Shown one piece after another: positions 1 through 9,887 of a DNA stretch of 64,000 bases. Under the pieces are notes generated by a model. The model was given only the letters and a program-made list of their open reading frames with translations. It had not been told where the DNA came from and did no database searches. The translations under genes and the position numbers were made by a program. The stretch comes from Rhizobium oryzicola. GTDB taxonomy: Bacteria; Pseudomonadota; Alphaproteobacteria; Rhizobiales; Rhizobiaceae. The DNA is taken from contig NZ_JAUKWQ010000001.1 of NCBI RefSeq assembly GCF_030504645.1, positions 868,001 to 932,000 on the forward strand. The letters are read 5' to 3'. Each line of letters opens with the position of its first letter. Position 1 is the stretch's first letter.

Positions 1-643
1 GGCGAATGGCCACATGGAGCCATTCGTCGCCGGCGAGTTCCTTCACGGAGATGGACGATGAGGCAGGACGAATTCCGGCCTCGGAGAGAAACTTGCCTTG
101 GTTCAGCACCAATGTAACGGCGCCCCAAGACGCTCCGTCGTGGGTGCGGATCGGCGTGATCAGTGCCAGCGCGCCGTTCGCGTTGCCGTGAACGATGAGG
201 GAGCGCTCGTTCCTCTGGTTGGCCCTAAGCTGTTCCTGCAGCTTGGCCATGTCCAGGCCTTCGACAAGACCTGTCGGATTGGTCAATTCGCCATTGCGGG
301 TAAAGATGTGGCCGATTTTGAAGTTGGGCGCGACGATGATGGCCGTCACATGATTGGATCGATTCAGTGTTTCCTGCGCTGTTTCCGCGAAGGCGCCGGT
401 ATCCATATCAGCATCGTGTTCGAACATGTGGACCATGTGATCGGCAAGGATCAGGTCCCCGTCCAGCCTCCCCACGATGCGTTGAAGCATCGTGTCGATC
501 GTGCGCTCGGTGACGGTGCGAAGCTCTTCCCGATAGGAGGTTGTCCGTTGATAATCGAAGGCGATCCCAACCAAACACAAGATGAGGGCCGCGATGCCCG
601 CAAAAGCTGCGGGCCGCCGCCAGCCCTTTGCCGCGCGGTCCAT
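1..643 (-). CDS. CHASE-domain membrane sensor, N-terminal part (runs off the left edge)
   Basis: Reading leftward gives an uninterrupted 214-codon frame that leaves the window. It begins with a short basic stretch (MDRAAKGWRR), a membrane helix of about 17 residues and then an extracytoplasmic region resembling a CHASE ligand-sensing domain (residues about 35-190, including IIVAPNFKIGHIF and ALITPIR). CHASE domains usually sit in front of a GGDEF, EAL or histidine kinase output, which would lie outside the window, so the output is unknown. The frame stays open upstream to a stop at 695-697. A TTG at 673 preceded by GGAAGG is an alternative start, because the ATG used here has no clear ribosome site. 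The coding assignment is firm; the CHASE label is by pattern only. Confidence 0.72.
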   Translation of the reverse strand, partial: MDRAAKGWRRPAAFAGIAALILCLVGIAFDYQRTTSYREELRTVTERTIDTMLQRIVGRLDGDLILADHMVHMFEHDADMDTGAFAETAQETLNRSNHVTAIIVAPNFKIGHIFTRNGELTNPTGLVEGLDMAKLQEQLRANQRNERSLIVHGNANGALALITPIRTHDGASWGAVTLVLNQGKFLSEAGIRPASSSISVKELAGDEWLHVAIR

Positions 644-923
644 GTACCAGATGGATGGGAGCCAGGAGAGCAACCGGTTAGCCTTCCATGAAAATTAATA
701 TTGCATTTCAGGACGCTAGAGACAGGGAGTTAATTTCCGATTGAACGAAACTCCATGAACTTGCCATGTATTTTTTGTGTTTCGTTCTCAGGAAACGCCG
801 CATCTTCTGGCTGTGGTGCCAGAGCGCCCAGGGGAGGGTTGAAAATCTCTTAACGGATGTTCATCAATTGGACGGGAAATGTCATCATGCAGGGCGAATT
901 TCGCCACAATCGGAAAGCAAAAG

Positions 924-1229
924 ATGTTTCGAAACAAAACATTCCTGAATTCCCCAAGAGTCCGTTCCATGCGTCTCCTGATCGCTGCCCTGCTGACGAC
1001 CGCCAGCATTCTTTCGCCTCTCGCTTCCTTCGCGCAGAGCGCCGACGTGCAGGCCACGATCAAGGCGGTCGACGTGAAGAAACTGTCGATCACCCTGGAT
1101 GACGGCAAGGTTTACAAGGTTCCGGAGGAGTTCAATTTCGAGGGGCTCACATCCGGCGTGAAGGTTGTGGTGTTCTTTACCGTCGTTGATGGTCAGCGCG
1201 TGATCGACGACCTGGAAATCGTCAAGTAG
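924..1229 (+). CDS. DUF1344 small secreted protein
   Basis: A 101-residue protein with a cleavable signal peptide (hydrophobic stretch ending near ASFAQS) and a mature part of about 60 residues that looks like the DUF1344 family common in rhizobia (DVQATIKAVDVKKLSITLDD, then a predicted beta-rich tail). The role of the family is unknown; export to the periplasm is inferred from the signal peptide. Two ATG starts fit: the one used here follows GGAAAG by a few bases, while the ATG at 969 gives a more compact signal peptide. It stands alone and is divergent from the CHASE sensor. Confidence 0.7.
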   Translation: MFRNKTFLNSPRVRSMRLLIAALLTTASILSPLASFAQSADVQATIKAVDVKKLSITLDDGKVYKVPEEFNFEGLTSGVKVVVFFTVVDGQRVIDDLEIVK

Positions 1230-1279
1230 TACATCATCGGTTCGCTGATACGTTCAGCCCTCATCTTCAACGAGAGCGG

Positions 1280-1870
1280 TCAGAGCCACCTTACGACATT
1301 GTGGTCAGTGTCGATTTTCAATACCCGATCCTGTGGAATGCTGGTCTGAGCCGCTTCCGCTTCCTCCCAGCCGCCGATGAGCCGGAAGATCGACCGCACG
1401 ACGCCGCCATGGCTGACGCAGACCGTTGGCTGTTGCACGGATTGGAGCCAGGCACCGACGCGCCATGACAGGATTTCGTAGCTTTCGGCTGCCGCGCCGG
1501 GGGGGATGAACCCCCATTTCTGGCGGGAGCGCATTTTCAATCGTTCAGGAGAAACGCGCCGGATCTCATCCAGCGTATGGCCTTCCCAGTCTCCAAAGGA
1601 AAGTTCGACCAGACGATCGTCCGTTGCGTAAGCGAAAGGGTCCAGGCCCATGGCGGTGCGGGCCAGTTCCATCGTCTCCCGTGTTCGGGAGAGGGGGCTG
1701 GCGACGAATGCAAAATCGCCAACCGTGTCTTCAAGAAGCGCTGCCAGTGCACGGCCGTTCTGCGACGCCTGGGCCCGGCCGGTCTCGTTGAGACCGATGT
1801 CCTTCTGGCCCTGCAATCTGCCTTCGGCATTCCAGTCGGTCTGCCCATGGCGGATCATGTAAATCAGCAC
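1280..1870 (-). CDS. Histidine phosphatase family protein (phosphoglycerate mutase-like)
   Basis: A 196-residue cytosolic enzyme of the branch-2-like histidine phosphatase superfamily. The phospho-acceptor motif RHGQTDWN lies at residues 7-14, followed by SPLSRTRET, the acid-bearing VELSFGDWEGH and the second catalytic histidine in VSHGGVVR. These are the features needed for phosphoester hydrolysis through a phosphohistidine. The substrate cannot be told from sequence; a cofactor-dependent mutase is less likely given the short length. The start is GTG. It lies 33 bp downstream of fabI on the same strand, so the two may share a transcript. Confidence 0.82.
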   Translation of the reverse strand: MLIYMIRHGQTDWNAEGRLQGQKDIGLNETGRAQASQNGRALAALLEDTVGDFAFVASPLSRTRETMELARTAMGLDPFAYATDDRLVELSFGDWEGHTLDEIRRVSPERLKMRSRQKWGFIPPGAAAESYEILSWRVGAWLQSVQQPTVCVSHGGVVRSIFRLIGGWEEAEAAQTSIPQDRVLKIDTDHNVVRWL

Positions 1871-1903
1871 GTCGCCTCTCTGCCTTTCCGGGTCGATCGC
1901 CGA

Positions 1904-2722
1904 TCAGTCTTTCACGACCGAGATATCGGGAGCATCGACCGCCTTCATGCCAACGACGTGGTAACCGCTGTCGGCGTGGTGCACTTCACCGGTGACCGAG
2001 CGGGAGAGATCGGAGAGAAGATAAAGGCCGACATCACCCACTTCTTCGATCGTGACCGTACGGCGCAACGGTGCGTTATATTCGTTCCACTTGAGGATAT
2101 AGCGGAAATCGCCGATGCCCGATGCCGCGAGCGTCTTAATTGGCCCAGCGGAAATCGCGTTCACGCGAATATTCTTCGGCCCGAGATCGACGGCCAGATA
2201 CTTGACGCTTGCTTCCAGAGCCGCCTTGGCAACGCCCATGACGTTGTAGTTCGGCATCACCTTTTCCGCGCCGTAATAGGTCAGCGTCAGCATGGAGCCG
2301 CCTTCCGTCATCAGCTTTTCGGCCCGTCTGGCGACCGACGTGAACGAGTAGACGGAGATCTGCATCGTCTTGGCGAAATTGTCCGCCGAGGTATCAATGT
2401 AACGGCCCGTCAGCTCGTCCTTGTCAGAAAAACCAATGGCATGGACAAAGAAGTCGATCTTGCCCCAGCGCTTTTCCAGATCCGCGAAGACGGCATCGAT
2501 GGTCGCTTCATCGCTCACATCGCAGTGACCGGCCAAAACCGCATTGATTTCCGCAGCCAGCGGTTCCACACGCTTCTTCAGAGCATCGCCCTGATACGTC
2601 AAGGCAACTTCGCCGCCTTGATCGTGAATGGCCTTGGCAATCCCCCAGGCGATGGAACGGTTGTTCGCCACGCCCATGATGATGCCACGTTTGCCTGCCA
2701 TAAGGCCGGTTGCCTGAGCCAT
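1904..2722 (-). CDS. fabI: Enoyl-[acyl-carrier-protein] reductase (NADH)
   Basis: A 272-residue short-chain dehydrogenase of the FabI type, which reduces trans-2-enoyl-ACP in the last step of each fatty acid elongation round. The N-terminal cofactor motif is GKRGIIMGVANNRSIAWG; the FabI catalytic Tyr-x6-Lys pair is present in MPNYNVMGVAK, and the tail carries the typical GEVHHADSGYH. Length matches the family. The start is ATG just after GGGGATAG. Upstream on the same strand is a J-domain gene after a gap of about 130 bp; downstream is a histidine phosphatase. FabI is the usual triclosan target; this could be one of more than one fabI paralogue, as rhizobia often have several. Confidence 0.93.
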   Translation of the reverse strand: MAQATGLMAGKRGIIMGVANNRSIAWGIAKAIHDQGGEVALTYQGDALKKRVEPLAAEINAVLAGHCDVSDEATIDAVFADLEKRWGKIDFFVHAIGFSDKDELTGRYIDTSADNFAKTMQISVYSFTSVARRAEKLMTEGGSMLTLTYYGAEKVMPNYNVMGVAKAALEASVKYLAVDLGPKNIRVNAISAGPIKTLAASGIGDFRYILKWNEYNAPLRRTVTIEEVGDVGLYLLSDLSRSVTGEVHHADSGYHVVGMKAVDAPDISVVKD

Positions 2723-2854
2723 ACTCTATCCCCTGACACTTTATACGAATTCTGCCTATGGCATAGGCCGTGTCAGCGTTCAAGCATCACTCGGATCATC
2801 TCCTGTAAGGCATCGTAACAATGGGTGCACAGGGTGAATTCTGTCGCAGAACCG

Positions 2855-3979
2855 TCATAAGAATAGACCGTGACGCATATGGCGCATCAGGTCCACCACT
2901 TTCTGGTTCGGTTTCTCCCAAAGAACGACGCGCAGTTCTACGACGATATCGCCGCGCCCGCCGGCATCGTTGGGTAATCCCTGGCCCTCCAGGCGGATGC
3001 TCTGGTCCGAGCCCGACCAGGCCGGAACCGATACGGTCGTCTTGCCGGTCAGCGTTTCCACCTCGGCCTCACCGCCGAGAACGGCATCCTCCAGCGAGAT
3101 TGGCAGGACGGTATGGAGATCGTAGCCCTCGACGCGGAAGCGGGGATCGCGCGCGATCTTGAGGGTGACCTGCACATCGCCGCGCTGGGCATTCGGCAGC
3201 TTTATGCCCTGACCCTTGAGACGAACCACGTGGCCATCGGTCATGCCCGCTTCAAGTGCGAACGAAACCTCCCGTTCATCGGGAAGCTGCGCGCTGACCC
3301 AGCTGTGCTCCAGCAGTTCCGTCAGTGTCACCGTTGCCGTTGTCAGAAGGTCCGGCGCCTTTTCCGGCGGTGGCGCAGTGCCACGAATGCGGCGCATGAG
3401 ATTGGTGAGAAGCTCGATCGCCTGCAGGGGCAGGGGCTGGCTTTTGGGTGCGGCCGCATCGCCGGCCGGTGTCTCCTCGGGCCGCGGCGCAGCGGATTCC
3501 GGCTGTGCTTGGGCCTGCTGCTGCTGCTGCTGCTGATGATGAGCTTGCTTCTGCTGTTGTTTGGCCTGCTCATCGGCGCCAAAGATGCGTTCGACCATGT
3601 CTTCCGCGCCTTCGGCGGCTGGGCCAGCCTTGGCCTTCGCCTGGTTCTGGGCGCGCTGTGCATTGGCGCGTGCCAGTTCCTCCATCACCCGTTCCGCATT
3701 GGCGCGCGCTGCCTTGGCGCGCTCCTCTGCCTGACGAGCGGCCTCGCGCTGCTGCATGATGGTCTGCTTGGTGTCGAGCGCCTTGTCATAGCGGCGGCGC
3801 CGATCCGGGTCCTTCAGAACCTCATAGGCCTGCCCGACTTCCGCGAATTTTTTCGTGGCCGAGGGGTCATCCTGATTGTGATCGGGATGCAGTGTCTTTG
3901 CCTTGGAGCGCCAGGCAGCCTTGATCTCGTCGGCTCCCGCGTCTCGTTTTACGCCCAGAAGAGAATAAGGATCGCGCAT
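2855..3979 (-). CDS. J-domain (DnaJ/CbpA-like) co-chaperone with Gln-rich linker
   Basis: A 374-residue protein. The N-terminal J domain (residues 1-65) starts MRDPYSLLGV and contains the HPD motif needed to stimulate DnaK ATPase. The middle is a charged, Ala- and Gln-rich linker with an uninterrupted run of seven glutamines. The C-terminal part resembles the DnaJ client-binding domain (LPISLEDAVLGGEAEVETL, GRGDIVVELRV). There is no Cys-rich zinc region, so it is a type II (CbpA-like) J protein, not DnaJ itself. A TTG at 4042 with a good AGGAG would add 21 residues, but the J domain begins at the ATG used here. It acts in the cytoplasm with DnaK. Confidence 0.86.
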   Translation of the reverse strand: MRDPYSLLGVKRDAGADEIKAAWRSKAKTLHPDHNQDDPSATKKFAEVGQAYEVLKDPDRRRRYDKALDTKQTIMQQREAARQAEERAKAARANAERVMEELARANAQRAQNQAKAKAGPAAEGAEDMVERIFGADEQAKQQQKQAHHQQQQQQQAQAQPESAAPRPEETPAGDAAAPKSQPLPLQAIELLTNLMRRIRGTAPPPEKAPDLLTTATVTLTELLEHSWVSAQLPDEREVSFALEAGMTDGHVVRLKGQGIKLPNAQRGDVQVTLKIARDPRFRVEGYDLHTVLPISLEDAVLGGEAEVETLTGKTTVSVPAWSGSDQSIRLEGQGLPNDAGGRGDIVVELRVVLWEKPNQKVVDLMRHMRHGLFL

Positions 3980-4184
3980 GATTTGCCACCGGTTACGCTG
4001 GGGCGGCGGTTCCGCGCTTACATTGGAACACGCCGGCTTCAAACAACTCCTGCAAACGTCACACGGTTCCTCATGCGCCGACGAAAAACGTTTGCCCTTT
4101 CGTCGAAAGCTACCGCGTTCATTCTCTAAAGATCATTTACACGATCAGAGAGATGAAATTAACATTACCAAATTCTAAGCAAAT

Positions 4185-4661
4185 TTACTGACGGTCAAAT
4201 GAGGTGAGCGTCCAGTCGCCGCCCACATAGCACGCCTGTCCGCTAAAGCGGGCAATGCCGTCATAGGCGTGGCGGGTGGTGGTGAAGAACCGGCATTTCT
4301 GACCGGACACGACCACTTCATGAATCTGGGAAACCACCCCGGCGCTTCCCGTCGTCGTATTGGCCCAGGGGAGGGGGGATGTGCCGAGTTTCTGCAGGTC
4401 GGCTGAGGTTACGGCATTGCGCACCGTCACCTCGTCGGAGGCGGTTTCCGTCGGGCGCTTGGGTACAGAACCTGTCGAGAGCGTGCGATCCACCTTCGGC
4501 GAGCTATCGAACAAATCGAAAGAGCCACTTGTGCAGCCGGCCAAGCCGCTACAAACCGAAAGCATGAGGACTGCGTAAACCCTGAAGGACAGCGTCTGGC
4601 GAGTGCGGTTATTTGTCTTTGCTGTCACTGCCACCTTGCGTCCAACTCGGAAAAGGTTCAC
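4185..4661 (-). CDS. RT0821/Lpp0805-family surface lipoprotein
   Basis: A 158-residue protein with a basic N-terminus, a hydrophobic segment and a lipobox (LAGC) near residue 43, so the mature protein would be lipid-anchored. The C-terminal part ([19 protein letters not shown], then GGDWTLTSF) matches the pattern of the RT0821/Lpp0805 family, related to 17-kDa surface antigens. No biochemical role is known for the family. The start is GTG, and the 5' end overlaps the leader region of the divergent pdxH, so the two promoters must lie inside each other's 5' region. Confidence 0.72.
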   Translation of the reverse strand: MNLFRVGRKVAVTAKTNNRTRQTLSFRVYAVLMLSVCSGLAGCTSGSFDLFDSSPKVDRTLSTGSVPKRPTETASDEVTVRNAVTSADLQKLGTSPLPWANTTTGSAGVVSQIHEVVVSGQKCRFFTTTRHAYDGIARFSGQACYVGGDWTLTSFDRQ

Positions 4662-4698
4662 GGGTGCATTTGATCAGATCGGGAGCATTTTCGTCAAT

Positions 4699-5319
4699 AT
4701 GTCGGAAGAACGGTTAACAAGCGGTGACTTTACCGAACAAAACGAACCATTTGCCCTGTTTGCCGAGTGGCTGAAAGATGCGGAGGCAAGCGAGATCAAC
4801 GATCCCAATGCCTTGGCATTGGCAACAGTTGATTCGGACGGCATGCCCAATGTGCGCATGGTTCTGCTGAAGGGTTTCGATGAGCACGGCTTCGTGTTCT
4901 ATACCAATTTCGAAAGCCAGAAGGGTCAGGAAATCCTGGGGCAGAAGAAAGCCGCCATGTGCTTTCACTGGAAGTCGCTGCGGCGTCAGATCCGTATTCG
5001 CGGCCATGTATCTGTTGTTTCTGACGCTGAGGCCGATGCCTATTATGAATCTCGCCCGCGCGGCAGCCGTATCGGCGCTTGGGCGTCCAAGCAGTCACGC
5101 CCGCTAGAAGGCCGTTTCGCTCTGGAGAAGGCCGTGGCGGAATACACCGCCAAATATGCGATTGGCAGCATTCCGCGCCCACCGCACTGGTCCGGTTTCC
5201 GCATCGAGCCGGTCTCCATCGAGTTCTGGCACGACCGTCCGTTTCGCTTGCATGACCGGGTTGAGTTCCGCAGGGACGCTACGTCTGGCGGCTGGCAGAA
5301 GGTGCGCATGTATCCTTGA
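4699..5319 (+). CDS. pdxH: Pyridoxamine 5'-phosphate oxidase
   Basis: A 206-residue FMN enzyme that oxidises pyridoxine 5'-phosphate or pyridoxamine 5'-phosphate to pyridoxal 5'-phosphate, completing vitamin B6 synthesis and salvage. Diagnostic stretches are [20 protein letters not shown], the RQIRIRG strand, [11 protein letters not shown] and the C-terminal [10 protein letters not shown]. Length fits the family. The frame extends 32 codons upstream, but family proteins start at the ATG chosen here ([11 protein letters not shown]). A hairpin terminator follows 9 bp after the stop codon. Confidence 0.95.
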   Translation: MSEERLTSGDFTEQNEPFALFAEWLKDAEASEINDPNALALATVDSDGMPNVRMVLLKGFDEHGFVFYTNFESQKGQEILGQKKAAMCFHWKSLRRQIRIRGHVSVVSDAEADAYYESRPRGSRIGAWASKQSRPLEGRFALEKAVAEYTAKYAIGSIPRPPHWSGFRIEPVSIEFWHDRPFRLHDRVEFRRDATSGGWQKVRMYP

Positions 5320-5327
5320 ATGAAGAA

Positions 5328-5355
5328 GGGGTCGCCGGCTTTTGCCGACGACCCC
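5328..5355. terminator. Bidirectional hairpin terminator between pdxH and a chemoreceptor gene
   Basis: GGGGTCG pairs with CGACCCC, extended inward past one mismatch by CGGC/GCCG around a TTTT loop. It lies between the stop codons of two convergent genes, so it can serve both. The plus-strand tail (CGTCTTTCT) is only moderately T-rich. Confidence 0.6.
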
Positions 5356-5387
5356 CGTCTTTCTGCCCGTTCGGTAGGCTGTCCTGG

Positions 5388-7631
5388 TCAGGCCGCGTAG
5401 TCTTGGCGATATCCTGCTGTTGACCTTTGAGCGTTATTGCTGTGGCTTGTCCTGAAGCGCCGCAGCGTCTCGGCAAGATGTCGAGCCTCTTCCGCCAGAT
5501 GCGCGCTGGCTGCATTCATTTCTTCCACCATGGCCGCATTCTGCTGCGTTGTCTTATCCATGTGGTTGACTGCGGTGTTTACTTCATTGATGCCGGTCGA
5601 TTGTTCCTGCGAAGCCGCGGCAATCTCGCCCATATGGCTATCGATGGATTGCACCAGGCGAGCAATGACGGCCAGTCCTTCGCCGGTATTGTTCACCAGT
5701 TTCACGCCTTCATTGACGGCAGCCTCGGAGTCCTGAATGAGGCTCTTGATTTCCTTCGCGGCGTTGGCAGACCGTTGTGCCAGTTCACGCACTTCCTGTG
5801 CGACGACGGCAAAGCCCTTTCCTGCTTCACCGGCGCGCGCCGCCTCGACGCCCGCATTCAAGGCCAACAGATTTGTCTGGAAGGCAATTTCGTCAATGAC
5901 GCCAATGTTCTGGTTGATCTGATGAGCGGATTTTTCGATCTTGTCCATCGCCGCAACTGCATTGGTTACCACACTGCCGGCCTGATCTGCCTGCTTGCGG
6001 GCATCGCTGACCAGACCCCGCGCTTCAATGGTCCGCTGCGAGGTCGAACGCACGTTGCCGGTGATCTCTTCCAGTGCCGCAGCCGTCTGTTCAATGGAGG
6101 CAGCCTGCTGCTCGGTCCGCTTGGCCAGGTCATCGGACGCCTGCGAAATCTCTCCCGATCCTGATGTGACGGAATTGACCGAGGCGCCAACGGCGATCAG
6201 CGCCTCACGCAACTGCGATACGGATGTGTTGAAGTCACGGCGCAGCGCTTCGAATTGCGGCGTAAATTCCTCCGAAATTTCGCACAGCATGTCGCCCGAG
6301 GCCAGACGCTTCAAACCTTCGCCGAGTGCGGCAGTTGTCTGGTTGAGACGTTCTTCTGCGGCCGCTTCGGCCTGGATCTGGGCCTCGACCTTCTCTCTTT
6401 CTGCGCGCAGACGGTTCTCTTCAGCTTCGCGTTCGAGAGTGACGTTCCTCAGTGCACCCTCGCGGAAGATATCGACCGCACTTGCCATGCTACCGATTTC
6501 ATCCTTGCGTCCAACGCCCGGGATCTGCGTGTCCAGAGCACCCTCGGAAATGCGGCGCATGCTGAAGGTGAGGTTTGTGATGGGGCGGATGAGCCGCCGG
6601 TTGATCAAGACGAAGATCACCGCGGTAAAGACGATAGACGCAGCGAGGAAGCCGATGCTGACCAGAAGCTCGTTCATTGCTTTGGCGCGCTTTGCGGCGG
6701 CGGCGTCGCTTGCCCCGTCGATGAAGGCTGCGGCGACGTCCGTGAGTGAGTAGAGCAGGGGAACGGTCTTCGCGTCCCATTCATCGCGGGTGAAGCTGAG
6801 CTTTTCGTTGGCCATCAGTTTCTGCAGAGCATCGACCTGAAACTGGCGGAACGCGGGATCGAAAAAGATCTTCTTGGAATTATCTACCGCCGCCTTGATC
6901 TTCGGCATGACCGGCAGACCCTTCATCTGGTCGTCGATCGTTTCGGCAAGCGTATCCAGACGAGAGAAGGCGGCCTGCTGCTGTGCTGGTGCATCGGCGG
7001 GAATAGCGCCGCGGGTCGGGACGTTGTTGGTGATCACGGACTGGGCGCCGCCAGCGCTAACACGCAGGTTCCAGGCGATCTTGTGCAGCGTCATCAGCTT
7101 GTCGATCATGGGATCGCTCAGAAGCAGGCGCACCTGCACGTCCTTGCCGATGAGGTTGAGCCGGTCTTGAAGTTCCGTTGTCTTGTTCGCATAATCCGCA
7201 ACGATTGTTGACGGGCGCGATGCCTTGGGCTGGGTGATGGCAACGGCTGCCTGATCCTGAAGGGTCTTCAGGCTCTTGAACGCGTCTTCAAGGTAGGCGA
7301 TCGTCGTTGCCTTGTCCGGAAAGTCGAACTGCTTCAACGCGACCATCGCATTTTCGGCGCCTTGCCACTCACGCTCGCGAAGAGGCGCCAGATAAGAGGG
7401 TACATCCGTGACTGGATTTGCCTTCAGCAGAAGACCATTGGTAACCGATGATTCCGCCCGCATATTCGCGAGTGACAGGAAAAGCTGAGAGGATGCACGC
7501 GCCGCATAGCTCAGGCTTTCGTGCTCTCGTGCATCATTCCATGCGCTCCACGAATTGATCGCCAGAATGGACATAATAATGGCTGAACATGCTCCAAATA
7601 ACGACTTGAGCATAAAATTGAGGCTAAGCAT
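5388..7631 (-). CDS. Transmembrane methyl-accepting chemotaxis protein
   Basis: A 747-residue receptor. One membrane helix lies near residues 7-28, then a mostly helical periplasmic region of about 280 residues, a second membrane helix (near residue 325), a HAMP linker ([17 protein letters not shown]) and a long cytoplasmic signalling domain. The hairpin-tip signature [19 protein letters not shown] and the following [20 protein letters not shown] are intact, so it should couple to CheA/CheW. There is no C-terminal xWxxF tether for CheR. The start is the ATG preceded by GGGAG eight bases away; an upstream TTG is less likely. The ligand is unknown. It stands alone. Confidence 0.9.
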   Translation of the reverse strand: MLSLNFMLKSLFGACSAIIMSILAINSWSAWNDAREHESLSYAARASSQLFLSLANMRAESSVTNGLLLKANPVTDVPSYLAPLREREWQGAENAMVALKQFDFPDKATTIAYLEDAFKSLKTLQDQAAVAITQPKASRPSTIVADYANKTTELQDRLNLIGKDVQVRLLLSDPMIDKLMTLHKIAWNLRVSAGGAQSVITNNVPTRGAIPADAPAQQQAAFSRLDTLAETIDDQMKGLPVMPKIKAAVDNSKKIFFDPAFRQFQVDALQKLMANEKLSFTRDEWDAKTVPLLYSLTDVAAAFIDGASDAAAAKRAKAMNELLVSIGFLAASIVFTAVIFVLINRRLIRPITNLTFSMRRISEGALDTQIPGVGRKDEIGSMASAVDIFREGALRNVTLEREAEENRLRAEREKVEAQIQAEAAAEERLNQTTAALGEGLKRLASGDMLCEISEEFTPQFEALRRDFNTSVSQLREALIAVGASVNSVTSGSGEISQASDDLAKRTEQQAASIEQTAAALEEITGNVRSTSQRTIEARGLVSDARKQADQAGSVVTNAVAAMDKIEKSAHQINQNIGVIDEIAFQTNLLALNAGVEAARAGEAGKGFAVVAQEVRELAQRSANAAKEIKSLIQDSEAAVNEGVKLVNNTGEGLAVIARLVQSIDSHMGEIAAASQEQSTGINEVNTAVNHMDKTTQQNAAMVEEMNAASAHLAEEARHLAETLRRFRTSHSNNAQRSTAGYRQDYAA

Positions 7632-7855
7632 TGAATATTTCTCCCAAATCCCCCGGATCTTCCGGAGATAGGTTTCCAATGCCCGCGTAAAATTTGCGTA
7701 AATGGAGACTAACCTTAGGGTGCAATTTCGAGTAGATTTTCTGTCGCCATAGGGCGTTGGCTCTGCCGCGTCTCAACCAGACTGATAAATGGCAAGGAGA
7801 GATCGCGTCTATCTCGTCACGCGTTATTGCTTCGCGGCCTGTCTTTTCGACTTTC

Positions 7856-8911
7856 CTAAAGGCCACGCATAGCAAAGGGGATGCCCGATGCGAGGGCCGC
7901 CACGTAATGCGGCTCCTGATAGTAACCGTTCAAGGAAATACGGGGCAGCGCGGTTATTTTTGCTGCAGATTTTTCGTTGACGGTTCCGGGTTGGGTGGTG
8001 ACTCCCACCTTGAAGCCCAGTGTCAATGCCAGGGCTTGCTCGCGCGTGGTCACCGCAGACGGGCTGCCATAGGGGTAGGCGATAGCGCTGGGGCGTTTAC
8101 CCGTCAGCGCTTCGAGCCAGTTGGCGGATCGACGCATCTCGCGCGATGCCTCTTGTTCGCTCAAGCGCGCCAAAGCGCGATGGCTGACCGTATGAGCGCC
8201 AAGGCTGGCAAGGGGATGGCGGGAAAGTGTGAGCAATTCCTGCCGCGGCATGGTCAGCGAAGCGGTGATGTCGAGCGGTTCAATACCGTGGGCGCTGGCG
8301 CAGGCATCCAGCATTGCCACGGCAGATGCCTCGCACCCGTTCCGCATAAACTGGGCAAAGCGGTCGAAGGCATCAAGCTTGCGACTGGGTGTGGAAAGAT
8401 CAACCTCTTCCTCGCCGTCTCCGAAATCGAAAGCAAGCCCGTCCTGCGTCGTCAGCAGTTCCGCCAGAGTTTCCCACCAGATGGAGTGCGTACGATCGGC
8501 AAAGCCCTCATTGATGAAAATGGTGAAGGGCACCTGGTGGCGCTCGAAGATAGGCAGGGCATGGCTGACATTGTTGCGATAGCCGTCATCCAGCGTGAAG
8601 CAGGCAAACGGGCGTTCCTGTGGACGCGTTAGCCGGTCCGGTATGTCGCTGAGGCCGATGAAATCGTAGCCTTCCTGCCGGAGCCGAATGATGGCCGCAT
8701 CCAGAAACTCCGGGTTAACTTCCAGATGACCATTCGGCTCGATCGGACGTGCGACATGCGGGCGTACATGATGCAGTGTGAAGATTGCACCGCGGCCACG
8801 CGCTTCTCGCATCAGGCCCGCACGCGCCAGAATATTGGCAGTCGTCAGCCCTCCAGCAATCAAGCCGCGCTTGACGCTGCGACGCCAAAGAGCCTCCAGT
8901 CTGTCTGCCAT
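7856..8911 (-). CDS. Polysaccharide deacetylase family protein
   Basis: A roughly 351-residue protein with a NodB-homology fold of the carbohydrate esterase 4 type. The first metal-binding motif is FTLDDGYRNN, preceded by TLHHVRPH; the His-containing second motif is LGAHTVSHRAL, and AYPYGSPSAV forms part of the active site groove. Such enzymes remove N- or O-acetyl groups from glycans. The N-terminus has a weakly hydrophobic stretch but no clear signal peptide, so location is uncertain. ATG is preferred over a GTG twelve codons upstream; neither has a strong ribosome site. The glycan substrate is unknown and no glycan-synthesis genes flank it. Confidence 0.83.
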   Translation of the reverse strand: MADRLEALWRRSVKRGLIAGGLTTANILARAGLMREARGRGAIFTLHHVRPHVARPIEPNGHLEVNPEFLDAAIIRLRQEGYDFIGLSDIPDRLTRPQERPFACFTLDDGYRNNVSHALPIFERHQVPFTIFINEGFADRTHSIWWETLAELLTTQDGLAFDFGDGEEEVDLSTPSRKLDAFDRFAQFMRNGCEASAVAMLDACASAHGIEPLDITASLTMPRQELLTLSRHPLASLGAHTVSHRALARLSEQEASREMRRSANWLEALTGKRPSAIAYPYGSPSAVTTREQALALTLGFKVGVTTQPGTVNEKSAAKITALPRISLNGYYQEPHYVAALASGIPFAMRGL

Positions 8912-8997
8912 GCGAAAAATCTTCGCCTCCGAACTGTCCCGCTGCACGCTATGCCTGAGATCGTTAAGCCTTGCTGAAGGCGAAGCAACCAGAAGGT

Positions 8998-9795
8998 TTA
9001 GCGTGCAAAATTATCCAGCAGCGGCAGGCTGATCACAGCTGCCATGGCAATCAGACAAAAGCAGATCCTGCGAAATGTTGCCTCGCTCGCGACGCCGAAA
9101 AGCCGCGCACCGGCAAACAATCCCAAGCCATAGCCTGGGCCGACGATGGCCGCCAGAAGCAGGATATCCAGGTTCAGCAAGCCGCTCCAAAGATAGGAGG
9201 TCGTGGTGATGATGGTGGACAGCGCAAAATACAGCACGAGATTGGCGCGGACATTCGACGCCGGGATGGCGCCACCCAACCAGTAGGCGACGACCGGCGG
9301 CCCGGAAAGCTGTGCAACTCCGCCGAACACGCCTGCCACTGCGCCTGTGGCGATGCCCAGCGGCGCTTTCGGTTTTCCGCTATAGCGCCAGCCGGAGATC
9401 AACAGGATGAGCAGGACGATCACGATCGAGCAGATGATCCAGCGTAGCGTGAGTGTTGGCGCATAGCGCAACAGCGCCGTGCCGACGGGGACCCCCGCCA
9501 GCGCGCCGATCAGCAGCGTGCCAACGTCGCGCTTGTTTGCTCGGCGCCAGCCGTCCGGCAACATGCCGAGTGTGGTGATACCATCGATGACCAGCAGCAG
9601 CGGTGCCGCAATCTGCGGTGCAGCCAACCGGCTGGCGATGGGGACGAAGATCAACGCGCCGCCGAAGCCGGAAAAGCCACGTGCCAGCCCGCCGACCAGC
9701 GCGGCGGCAAACAAAAGAATGATCTGCAGCGGCGGATGCGCCACGAAAAAACTATTGAACATTGGGGAGACCGGAAATGTGATGGGATGCGGCAT
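8998..9795 (-). CDS. TauE/SafE family membrane permease (putative sulfite exporter)
   Basis: A very hydrophobic protein of about 265 residues with around eight membrane helices and the TauE/SafE repeat pattern: GLARGFSGFGGALIFVP in the first half and AGVFGGVAQLSGPPVVAYW in the second. Family members export sulfite, sulfoacetate or related organic anions across the inner membrane, but the substrate here is not evident and no sulfonate genes are nearby. Start choice is uncertain: ATGs at 9855, 9795 and 9762 are all in frame, with the first helix beginning soon after the last. It is divergent from a MazG-like gene. Confidence 0.8.
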   Translation of the reverse strand: MPHPITFPVSPMFNSFFVAHPPLQIILLFAAALVGGLARGFSGFGGALIFVPIASRLAAPQIAAPLLLVIDGITTLGMLPDGWRRANKRDVGTLLIGALAGVPVGTALLRYAPTLTLRWIICSIVIVLLILLISGWRYSGKPKAPLGIATGAVAGVFGGVAQLSGPPVVAYWLGGAIPASNVRANLVLYFALSTIITTTSYLWSGLLNLDILLLAAIVGPGYGLGLFAGARLFGVASEATFRRICFCLIAMAAVISLPLLDNFAR

Positions 9796-9887
9796 GAGCA
9801 CTGTCTTGCGACCTCTTGTCAAGGCGAAGGAATCCCTTGCCGAATCTTCCGGCATCTCTCATGGTTTTCCGAACAAAAGGAGAACTT

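Noticed and set aside
98-691. Plus-strand 197-codon frame at the left edge
   Set aside because: It is antisense to the CHASE sensor frame, whose sequence has a membrane helix and family-like motifs; the plus frame has no recognisable features.
1577-2818. Long plus-strand frame antisense to the phosphatase and fabI
   Set aside because: It spans two well-recognised genes on the other strand; typical high-GC shadow frame.
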